Positions 14,434 through 21,172 of a DNA stretch of 33,558 nucleotides are shown piece after piece. A program made the position numbers and the translations under genes. Origin of the DNA: WHSV01 sp050694055 (GTDB lineage: Bacteria; Actinomycetota; CADDZG01; WHSQ01). Each line of letters opens with the position of its first letter. Within the stretch, counting starts at the first letter, position 1. The stretch lies in contig JBOGWX010000019.1 in NCBI GenBank assembly GCA_050694055.1, positions 1 through 33,558 on the forward strand, written 5' to 3'. A model generated the notes under the pieces. It was given only the letters and a program-made list of their open reading frames with translations. It had not been told where the DNA came from and made no database searches.

Positions 14434-14942
14434 TTTGTCTGCTTCAGGTGATCCGCGATCGCCGAGGCGATCGCTTCCTCTGCGCCATAGTGCTGCCCCT
14501 CGGCTTCCAATTTTGTCTGCTTCAGGTGATCCGCGATCGCCGAGGCGATCGCTTCCTCGTGGACATATAGCTGCCCCGCGATCGCTTCCTCTGCGCCATA
14601 GTGCGGCCGCGCGATCGCCGGGGCGATCGCTTCCTCGTGGACATATAGCTGCCCCGCGATCGCTTCCTCTGCGCCATAGTGCGGCCGCTCGTCCTCCAGC
14701 CTGGAGATGGCTACCCCACCGTGGACCAGGAGGCGTTCACCCGTGTGCACCGGCGCGACCAGCTCGACGCCGACCGAACCTCGAGTGCCGTGGTCGTCGG
14801 CACAGATCGCGTCGGGATCTCCCTGTTCGACCACGGTGACCGGCACGGCGACGTCCCCGCAGGTGAGGCAGCCGTCGACGACCGCGCAGACGGCGCCGTA
14901 GGACTGCGGGTCGAGGACCGGCAGTTGCCGTGCCTCGCTCAT
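14430..14942 (-). CDS. Second HypC/HupF-like chaperone with repeat-derived tail
   Basis: 170 residues. Residues 1-85 form a HypC-like small beta-barrel: GAVCAVVDGCLTCGDVAVPV, ICADDHGTRGSVGVELVAPV and ERLLVHGGVAISRLE. Unlike classical HypC it does not begin Met-Cys; instead it has Cys25-x-x-Cys28. Similar CxTCxD-type HypC relatives occur beside hypD in actinobacterial clusters. From about residue 86 the protein consists of repeats (HYGAEEAIA, QLYVHEEAIA, SAIADHLKQTK) encoded by the 78-bp-period DNA array. The frame nevertheless ends in an ATGA overlap with hypD, and its own ATG overlaps the hypC stop (ATGA). The core is probably functional and the tail dispensable (inference). Confidence 0.85.
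   Translation of the reverse strand: MSEARQLPVLDPQSYGAVCAVVDGCLTCGDVAVPVTVVEQGDPDAICADDHGTRGSVGVELVAPVHTGERLLVHGGVAISRLEDERPHYGAEEAIAGQLYVHEEAIAPAIARPHYGAEEAIAGQLYVHEEAIASAIADHLKQTKLEAEGQHYGAEEAIASAIADHLKQTK
14432..14690. repeat. 78-bp-period mosaic repeat array rich in GCGATCGC palindromes
   Basis: The stretch TTTTGTCTGCTTCAGGTGAT recurs 78 bp apart (14433, 14511). The cores GCGATCGCCGAGGCGATCGC at 14455-14474 and 14533-14552, and the CGGG variant at 14611-14630, share the same 78-bp spacing. Half-cores GCGATCGC lie at 14578-14585 and 14656-14663. Connecting blocks TTCCTCGTGGACATATAGCT and TTCCTCTGCGCCATAGTG alternate between cores. 78 is a multiple of three, so the hypC-like frame stays open. 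This is not a CRISPR array, because the intervening sequences repeat too. Confidence 0.9.
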
Positions 14943-15217
14943 GAGATGTCGCTCGCTCTGAGCTGCTCGAGCTCGTCCTCGAAGGCCTCGCCCATCCCGT
15001 TGAGCAGCGCGAGCGTTGCGGTCGCCTCGGCCTCGTCGACCTTGGACAGGGCGAAGCCGACGTGAATCAGCACCCAGTCGCCGATCTCGGCTCCCTCACC
15101 GGAACGCTCCAGCAGTCCGACGTTCACGTTGCGCCTCACTCCGCCGATCTCGACCTTGGCGATATGGGTCGTCTCATCGACGATCTCGATGACCTGACCC
15201 GGTATGGCAAGGCACAC
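14939..15217 (-). CDS. hypC: Hydrogenase maturation chaperone HypC
   Basis: HypC carries the iron precursor between HypD and the large-subunit precursor. With GTG at 15217 the protein begins Met-Cys-Leu-Ala-Ile-Pro-Gly, the family hallmark with the essential Cys2. That decides the start against a longer in-frame extension to 15337. 92 residues follow the family through VEIGGVRRNVNVGLL, GDWVLIHVGFALSKVDEAEA and a helical end. A GGGGGGAA element lies about 7 bases upstream. The stop overlaps the ATG of the second hypC-like gene. The 144 bases back to hypF hold no recognisable feature. Confidence 0.95.
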   Translation of the reverse strand: MCLAIPGQVIEIVDETTHIAKVEIGGVRRNVNVGLLERSGEGAEIGDWVLIHVGFALSKVDEAEATATLALLNGMGEAFEDELEQLRASDIS

Positions 15218-15361
15218 GGCGCTTCCCCCCGCTTCTAGTTCAATGAGGCTCGGCCCATCATCGCGCCCCAAGGCCCGAGCGCAAGTCTGACCGGGACTCC
15301 GCTCGGATTGTTCCGTTATGCAAGACAAAGCGAGCAACGTTCACCCTGTCTCCGTCGCTGA

Positions 15362-17638
15362 TCACGGTCCCCCGCGCGTGAGCGCGTTGGCGATGACCGC
15401 CTGGCCCAGGGCCATGCCTCCATCGTTCGGGGGGACTCGCCGGTGCGTCAGCACCTCGAATCCCTCGGCCTCCAGGCCGCCGGCGACGCGCTCGAGCAAC
15501 AACACGTTCTGGAACGTGCCCCCGGACAGGGCAACGGTGGCGAGGCCCGTGCGCGCGCGTGCCTGCACGCTCGCTTGAACGAGGGCGCGCGCCAGACCGT
15601 TGTGAAAGCGTGCCGCGACCTCGGGCACCGGCGTTCCCGCCACCAGGTCATCGACGAGTCCCGTCACGAGTTCGACACCGTCGATCCTCCCGTCGTCCAC
15701 GGTGCAGGGGTAAGTCGCGGTAACCGAGCCGTCCGCAATCTGCTCCAGCTCGGCCGCGGCCTGGCCCTCGTAGGACACCTTGTCGCGGAGCCCGCAGAGT
15801 GCGGCCGCGGCATCGAACAATCGTCCTGCGCTCGAGGTCGCCGGCGCGTTGAGCCCGATCGCCGCCATCTGCAGGATGGGCTCCCAGCGATCCACCGTCC
15901 TCGTAACGAAGCCCAGTGGCAAGGAGGAGGCGCGCTCCCCCAGGGCCGCGTCGAGATACACGGCCGCCATGCGCCAGGGCTCGCGGACGGCCATGGCTCC
16001 TCCCGGCATCGGCAGGTAACGAAGATGCGTCAGCCGCTCGTAGTGGCCGAGATCGCACGCCAGCACCTCGCAGCCCCAGAGCGCGTCGTCGTCACCGAAT
16101 CCGGTCCCGTCGAGGGCCAAGCCGATGACCCGCTCGGACCTCATGTTGTCTGCGAGACAGGACGCGACGTGAGCGTGATGGTGCTGCACCCCGACGAGCT
16201 CGACGTCGGAGCGAGTGCGCGCCCACTTGCTCGCCAGGTACTCCGGGTGAAGGTCGTAGGCGACGACCTCGGGGACGATGTCGAAGACCCTGGTGAAGTG
16301 CTCGACGCCCTCGAGAAAGGCCGACATCGCCTCGAAGGTCTCGAGGTCGCCGATATGGTGCGACAGGATCGCGCGCGTGCCCGACCCGAGGCAGAAGGTG
16401 TGCTTGAGCTCCGGCCCCGCCGCCAGGACGGGACGCACGAACTCAGGGGTGACCGTCAACGCCTGAGGGGCGAAGCCCCGGGCGCGTCTCACCGGGAAGG
16501 GGCGGTCACCCGCGGCGCGCACCACCGAGTCGTCGCAGCGCACGTGGATGGGGCGGTCGTGCGTCAAGAACGCGTCCGCGAGGGCCGACAGTCGATCGAG
16601 CGCGTCCGGGTCACGATAAGCAATCGGCTCGTCTGAGAGGTTGCCCGAGGTGAGGACGAGGGGGCCGCGCACTTGGGCCATGAGCAGATGGTGAAGTGGC
16701 GTGTAAGGGAGCATGATCCCGAGGTAGTCGTTGCCTGGAGCGACCGATGGAGCAACACCACCGCTTCCTCGGCGCCGAGCCAGCACGATCGGACGGCGCT
16801 GCGAGACAAGCTCGTTCCGCTCGCGCTCTGCCAGCGCAGCCAGTCCCAGCGCCGCCTCGAGGCTGGGAACCATCACCGCCAGGGGTTTCTCCTCCCTGTT
16901 CTTTCGTCGCCTCAACTCCGTGACCGCATCCCCACTGGTCGCATCGCAGGCCAGGTGATAGCCCCCCAGCCCCTTGATCGCCACGATTGCACCAGCGGCC
17001 AGCAAACGAGCCGCCGTGCGGATCGGATCGCCTGGCGGCTCGACGCCGTCACGATCGAGCAGAGTCACGCGCGGGCCGCAGCGCGCGCACGCGATGGGCT
17101 GCGCGTGAAAACGCCGATCGGCAGGATCCGTGTACTCGGCGCGACACTCGGGGCACATGTCGAAGGTGGCCATCGTCGTGTTCGACCGGTCGTAGGGGAT
17201 GCCCGTGGTGATCGTGAAGCGAGGGCCGCAGTTGGTGCAATTCGTGAACGCATAGCCGTGACGGCGCTCGCCCGGATCGAAGATCTCGGCGAGGCAGTGG
17301 TTGCAGGTCGCCATGTCCGGAGACACTGCCGCGGCGCGCGGACCTGCGTCGCTGCTGGCGCGGATCTCGAAGGAACTGTCGCCGAGGGGTGCGACGTCCT
17401 CCTGGTCGATGCTCTCGATCGAGGCAAGCGGCGGCAACTCCGCCGTCACGTCTGCACGGAAACGAGCGAGCGCGCCGTCGTCGCCCTCGACCTCGATTAG
17501 CACCCCCCTCGGATCGTTGAGCACGAATCCCGTGAGCCCGTGCCGCAGGGCGAGAGAGTAGATGAAGGGCCGAAAGCCGACGCCCTGTACGACTCCGCTT
17601 ACGCGGAACCGCTTCCTGATCTGAGGCCTGACCGCCAT
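15362..17638 (-). CDS. hypF: Carbamoyltransferase HypF
   Basis: HypF converts carbamoyl phosphate and ATP to a carbamoyl-adenylate and transfers the carbamoyl group to HypE. 758 residues, full family length. Order: acylphosphatase-like domain with RFRVSGVVQGVGFRPFIYSL (about 10-95), a double zinc finger with CNHC, CTNC, CPEC and CARC pairs (about 110-190), a YrdC-like domain (IKGLGGYHLACDA, about 220-390) and a Kae1-like domain with VGVQHHHAHVASCLADN and GLALDGTGFGDDDALWG. The ATG at 17638 lies 4 bases after the ribF stop, so the hydrogenase island is physically continuous with the housekeeping operon and could be transcribed from it. Confidence 0.97.
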   Translation of the reverse strand: MAVRPQIRKRFRVSGVVQGVGFRPFIYSLALRHGLTGFVLNDPRGVLIEVEGDDGALARFRADVTAELPPLASIESIDQEDVAPLGDSSFEIRASSDAGPRAAAVSPDMATCNHCLAEIFDPGERRHGYAFTNCTNCGPRFTITTGIPYDRSNTTMATFDMCPECRAEYTDPADRRFHAQPIACARCGPRVTLLDRDGVEPPGDPIRTAARLLAAGAIVAIKGLGGYHLACDATSGDAVTELRRRKNREEKPLAVMVPSLEAALGLAALAERERNELVSQRRPIVLARRRGSGGVAPSVAPGNDYLGIMLPYTPLHHLLMAQVRGPLVLTSGNLSDEPIAYRDPDALDRLSALADAFLTHDRPIHVRCDDSVVRAAGDRPFPVRRARGFAPQALTVTPEFVRPVLAAGPELKHTFCLGSGTRAILSHHIGDLETFEAMSAFLEGVEHFTRVFDIVPEVVAYDLHPEYLASKWARTRSDVELVGVQHHHAHVASCLADNMRSERVIGLALDGTGFGDDDALWGCEVLACDLGHYERLTHLRYLPMPGGAMAVREPWRMAAVYLDAALGERASSLPLGFVTRTVDRWEPILQMAAIGLNAPATSSAGRLFDAAAALCGLRDKVSYEGQAAAELEQIADGSVTATYPCTVDDGRIDGVELVTGLVDDLVAGTPVPEVAARFHNGLARALVQASVQARARTGLATVALSGGTFQNVLLLERVAGGLEAEGFEVLTHRRVPPNDGGMALGQAVIANALTRGGP

Positions 17639-17642
17639 GGCC

Positions 17643-18581
17643 TCATCGTGACATCAGAGTACGCGTCTCGGCCACATCCGCCGCCATCTGGTCGACGAGT
17701 GCCTCGACCGACGAGAACTTCAGCTCGTCGCGCAGGCGGTGATGCAGCTCGACCCGGAGGCTCTGGTCGTAGAGATCTCCTTCGAAGTCGAGCAAGAAGG
17801 CCTCGACGCGCCACGGAGTCACCTCGGGGTCGCCACCGAACTGCGGGTTGACGCCCACGTTGATGGCGGCCGTATAGGTGACACCGCTTTCGGTTGTGGC
17901 GCGGCCCGCGTAGACGCCGCGCGGTGGGTGGGCGATGCTGCGGTCGAGCTTCAGGTTGGCCGTGGGAAAGCCGAGATCGGTCCCCCGCCTGTCTCCCCGC
18001 AGCACGATTCCGTCGACATCGAAGGGGCGGGCCAGGAGCCTCCGAGCCTGTTGCATGTCGCCCTCCGCGATGGCGTTGCGCACGCGCGTCGAACTGACGG
18101 GCTCACCTTCGACCTCGGCCAGCGACAGTCCCTCGGCCTGGAAGCCGTGCTCTGCTCCCAGCTTCTGCAACAGTTCGGTCGTTCCTGCGGCTTTGTGCCC
18201 GAACCGCCAACCGTTGCCGACGAAGACCGCGCGCGCCCCAAGCTTCACGAGCACGTCGACCACGAAGCGCCCCGGGCTCAACCTGGCGAAGTCGTCGTCG
18301 AAGGGAAGGACCACGAGAGCATCGATGCCCGTGTCCTCTACGAGCTCGGCCTTGCGCTCGGGAGTGGTGATGACCTTGGGCTGGGCGCCGGGGCGCAGCG
18401 TCTCGAACGGATGGCGGTCCCAGGTGACGAGCACCGACGTGCCACCGAAGGAGCTCGCCTCGGCCATCGTCCGGGCGATGAGCGCTCGGTGCCCGAGATG
18501 AACGCCGTCGAAGGTGCCGACCGTGATGGCCGCGCCGCCCGGCTGAGGTCCGAGCGCGCCGACGCCCACGACTTTCTTCAC
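17643..18581 (-). CDS. ribF: Bifunctional riboflavin kinase / FAD synthetase
   Basis: Makes FMN and FAD from riboflavin in the cytoplasm. 312 residues. The N-terminal nucleotidyltransferase domain has VGTFDGVHLGHRALI and a WRFGHKAAG segment ending at SSTRVRNAIAEGD. The C-terminal flavokinase domain has GIVLRGDRRGTDLGFPTANL and GVYAG...AAINVGVNPQFGG, followed by the VEAFLLDFEGDLYDQ strand. It starts 7 bases after truB and ends 4 bases before hypF. In most actinobacteria the next genes would be rpsO and pnp. Confidence 0.97.
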   Translation of the reverse strand: MKKVVGVGALGPQPGGAAITVGTFDGVHLGHRALIARTMAEASSFGGTSVLVTWDRHPFETLRPGAQPKVITTPERKAELVEDTGIDALVVLPFDDDFARLSPGRFVVDVLVKLGARAVFVGNGWRFGHKAAGTTELLQKLGAEHGFQAEGLSLAEVEGEPVSSTRVRNAIAEGDMQQARRLLARPFDVDGIVLRGDRRGTDLGFPTANLKLDRSIAHPPRGVYAGRATTESGVTYTAAINVGVNPQFGGDPEVTPWRVEAFLLDFEGDLYDQSLRVELHHRLRDELKFSSVEALVDQMAADVAETRTLMSR

Positions 18582-18588
18582 CTTTTCT

Positions 18589-19473
18589 TCACCCTGGCGC
18601 TACTACTCTCTCGGGAACCAGCTCGTCATCCTTCCGCACGTAGACCGCAACCAGATCGCCGGCGTTGACCAAGGCGATGTGCTCACCCTCATCGAACTCC
18701 TGAGAGGGCAAGCTGAGGCGGCGTCCGTTGGCAACCAACCTCGCCGCCTCATTCTCTATTTCGAAACGAGCGAGGTCCCGCACCGCATCCACCATGGGCA
18801 GCAGGCGCGACTCGTCGACGTCGGCGAGCGTAACCGCCTCGGACTCCTTGAAACCGGCAGCTTCCGTTCGTCTCAGCACCCGCAGATGCGCGCCGCAGCC
18901 GAGGAACCGGCCGAGATCATGCACGAGTGTGCGCACGTAGGTTCCCGCCGAACAGCGGACGTCGAGGATCGCCTCCGGCGGCTCGTGAGAGAACGACACG
19001 ACGTCGAGCTCGTAGATCGTCACGGGGCGCGCGGCGCGCTCGACCTCCTCGCCTCGTTGCGCCTTCTTGTAGAGGCGCTCGCCTCCAATCTTTACTGCGG
19101 AGACCATCGGAGGAACCTGCTCGATGTCGCCCGTCAGCTGCGCGAGCGCCCCGCGTACGTCGTCCTCGGTGATATCTACGGGATGCTGCTCGATCACCTC
19201 ACCCGATGCGTCTTGAGTCGTGGTGGTTGCTCCGAAGACGGCCGTGGTCCGGTAGCGCTTGGGCGCTGCCTGCGCATAGGAGAGAAAGCGGGTCGCCCGC
19301 CCCAGTCCGAGGATCAGAACACCGGTCGCGTCGGGGTCGAGCGTCCCGGCGTGACCGACGCGCCGGGTTCCGAAGCGCTTGCGGATCGCATCGACGACAT
19401 CGTGACTGGTAACACCCGGAGGCTTGTCGATGACCAGGACGCCGTCGACTCCGGCGTCGCGCGCTCTCGCCAT
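18589..19473 (-). CDS. truB: tRNA pseudouridine(55) synthase
   Basis: Converts U55 of the tRNA T-loop to pseudouridine. 294 residues: GVLVIDKPPGVTSHDVV, the catalytic GHAGTLDPDATGVL (Asp46), TTQDASGEV, PPMVSAVKIGGERLYKKAQRG (key part PPMVSAVKIGGERLYK), and the C-terminal RCSAGTYVRTLVHDLG. A PUA-like C-terminal segment follows. It sits in the normal place between nrnA and ribF, with 7-base spacers on both sides. Confidence 0.97.
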   Translation of the reverse strand: MARARDAGVDGVLVIDKPPGVTSHDVVDAIRKRFGTRRVGHAGTLDPDATGVLILGLGRATRFLSYAQAAPKRYRTTAVFGATTTTQDASGEVIEQHPVDITEDDVRGALAQLTGDIEQVPPMVSAVKIGGERLYKKAQRGEEVERAARPVTIYELDVVSFSHEPPEAILDVRCSAGTYVRTLVHDLGRFLGCGAHLRVLRRTEAAGFKESEAVTLADVDESRLLPMVDAVRDLARFEIENEAARLVANGRRLSLPSQEFDEGEHIALVNAGDLVAVYVRKDDELVPERVVAPG

Positions 19474-19480
19474 GAGAGCG

Positions 19481-20455
19481 CTACTCGCTCCGCAGCGACT
19501 TCAGGATGGCCTGCACGCCGCTGGCGACGTCCACGGCCGTGTAGCCCGCGGCCAGCTCGTGACCTCCACCGCCGTTGGCGCGCGCGATCTCACCCACGCT
19601 GACCGAACCCTTCGAGCGCAGGCTCACCCGGTAATTGCCGTCCTTCTGCTCCTTGAACATCGCCGCCACGTCGGCATCGCGCGTCGCTCGCACCGCGTCG
19701 ATGAGCAGGTCGGTCTCATCTGCGCCGACGCCGGTGTCGTCGAGGTCCCGGCGCGTGATCCACGCGTAGACGAAGCGCTCCTTTTCGAAGAGGGTTGCTC
19801 TCTCGAGGACGCGTCCCAGCAGCTTCAAGTAGGTAAACGGAGCGGATTCGAAGACCTCGAGCGCGATCTTGGGGGCCTGGACGCCGTGGGCCAGCAGGCT
19901 CGCGGCCAAGCGCAGCGTCTCGGGGCTCGAGTTCCCGTACTGGAATCGCCCGGTGTCGGTGACGACGCCGGTGTAGAGACAGGTCGCGATGTCGTGATCG
20001 AACTCGACGCCGGCGTCCTTCAGCAAGAAGGCCACGATCTCAGCCGTAGAGGAGGCGAAATCCACGACGACGTTAAGCGTCCCGAACTCGTCGTTCCCGG
20101 GATGATGATCGATGTTGATCAGCCGGTCGGACGCCAGTGCGGCCTTCTCGAGATCGCCCAGCCGGTGCGCCGCGCCGCAATCGAGGGCGACGAAGAGGTC
20201 GGCCTCGCCCACCTCGTCGTACTGCAACAGCGAGTCCGCGCCCGGCATGAAGGTGAGCGACGGCGGTGGGGCCACCGGCTTGCTGCCCCACGTCGGATAG
20301 GTCGTCCGGCCGAGCGAACGCAGGCCGAGCGACATGCCAAGCAGGGAGCCGAGCGCGTCACCGTCGGGATTGACGTGGCACGCCAGGATCACCGACTCGG
20401 CGTCGGTGATCGCAGCGACGGTGGCATCCCAGTCCTTGCTGTCGTAACGACTCAC
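19481..20455 (-). CDS. nrnA: Bifunctional oligoribonuclease / PAP phosphatase, DHH family
   Basis: NrnA-type DHH/DHHA1 phosphodiesterase that degrades short RNA oligonucleotides and hydrolyses 3'-phosphoadenosine 5'-phosphate. 324 residues. Metal-binding motifs: ACHVNPDGDALGS (27-37), LFVALDCGAAHR, INIDHHPGN with Asp116-His117-His118, and the DHHA1 signature ANGGGGHELAAGY near the end. The GTG start at 20455 overlaps the rbfA stop as GTGA. The position between rbfA and truB is conserved in Firmicutes and Actinobacteria. Confidence 0.95.
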   Translation of the reverse strand: MSRYDSKDWDATVAAITDAESVILACHVNPDGDALGSLLGMSLGLRSLGRTTYPTWGSKPVAPPPSLTFMPGADSLLQYDEVGEADLFVALDCGAAHRLGDLEKAALASDRLINIDHHPGNDEFGTLNVVVDFASSTAEIVAFLLKDAGVEFDHDIATCLYTGVVTDTGRFQYGNSSPETLRLAASLLAHGVQAPKIALEVFESAPFTYLKLLGRVLERATLFEKERFVYAWITRRDLDDTGVGADETDLLIDAVRATRDADVAAMFKEQKDGNYRVSLRSKGSVSVGEIARANGGGGHELAAGYTAVDVASGVQAILKSLRSE

Positions 20456-20850
20456 TCGTGCTCCTGGTTCTGCGCAGGGTCGCTTGAACGCTCGGTATCG
20501 TCGGGGGCGGACGGTTCCCGCTCGAGCCGTTGAAAGATCTCCTCCAGGCGCTGCGCCTGGTCGGGTCCCGTGTCCAGTTCGAACACCAACTCGGGTGTGT
20601 ATCTCATACGTACCTGATGCCCGAGCTCGGTTCGAAGGAGCGGGGTGGCGCTCTGAAGCGCGGCCATCGTGGACTTCTTCTCGTCGTCCGTGCCGAGCAC
20701 GCTAACGAAGACGCGCGCGCGCCTCAGATCGGGCGTGATGCGCACCGCCGTGATCGTCGCAAAGCCGAGGCGCGGGTCCTTGAGGCTCTGGAGCTGCTCG
20801 CTCAGCACCTCGCGCGCCAGCCGCTGCACCTTCTCCGTCCTCTGACTCAA
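20452..20850 (-). CDS. rbfA: 30S ribosome-binding factor A
   Basis: Cold-shock and 30S maturation factor with a KH-like fold. 132 residues starting at TTG 20850: SQRTEKVQRLAREVLSEQL, LKDPRLGFATITAVRITPDL, RARVFVSVLG, then LGHQVRMRYTPELVFELD and an acidic tail. The TTG start is supported by GGAGG seven bases upstream and by the TTGA overlap with the stop of the preceding ylxP. No ATG or GTG nearer gives the conserved N-terminus. Confidence 0.94.
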   Translation of the reverse strand: MSQRTEKVQRLAREVLSEQLQSLKDPRLGFATITAVRITPDLRRARVFVSVLGTDDEKKSTMAALQSATPLLRTELGHQVRMRYTPELVFELDTGPDQAQRLEEIFQRLEREPSAPDDTERSSDPAQNQEHE

Positions 20851-21152
20851 TGCAAGTCCTCCAGCGCAAAGACGTCGATGGAGCGGTCGACAATCTCCGC
20901 ACCGTCCACCGCCCCGCGCCCTACCGCCTTCTCGACTTCCTGCAATACCTTGCGACATTGCCCCATGGTCCCCGACACGCAACTGATCCCCAATGCCGCC
21001 CTCTGCCACAGGTCCTGATGATCGACCTCGGCGATCGAGACATTGAACTTTCTCGTCACGACCGACGTCACGCTGCGAAGAACGCCGCGCTTGTCCTTCA
21101 GCGATGTGGATTCCGGAATGAAGAGCTCGAAGCGAGCGACCCCGACGAACAT
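20847..21152 (-). CDS. ylxP: DUF503 (YlxP-like) protein
   Basis: 101 residues. MFVGVARFELFIPESTSLKDKRGVLRSV (start of the DUF503 pattern: SLKDKRGVLRSV), KFNVSIAEVDHQDLWQRAALGI and a short acidic end. YlxP lies between infB and rbfA in Bacillus and many actinobacteria; its molecular role is poorly defined but ribosome-related by context. The ATG at 21152 has GGAGG five bases upstream (a GTG directly precedes it), which settles the start against the longer frame to 21395 inside infB. Confidence 0.92.
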   Translation of the reverse strand: MFVGVARFELFIPESTSLKDKRGVLRSVTSVVTRKFNVSIAEVDHQDLWQRAALGISCVSGTMGQCRKVLQEVEKAVGRGAVDGAEIVDRSIDVFALEDLH

Positions 21153-21172
21153 CACTACCTCCAGACAAGGTC

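Noticed and set aside
14432..14690. CRISPR-like array
   Set aside because: The sequences between the recurring cores repeat as well, and the array lies in frame inside a gene; there are no unique spacers and no cas genes.
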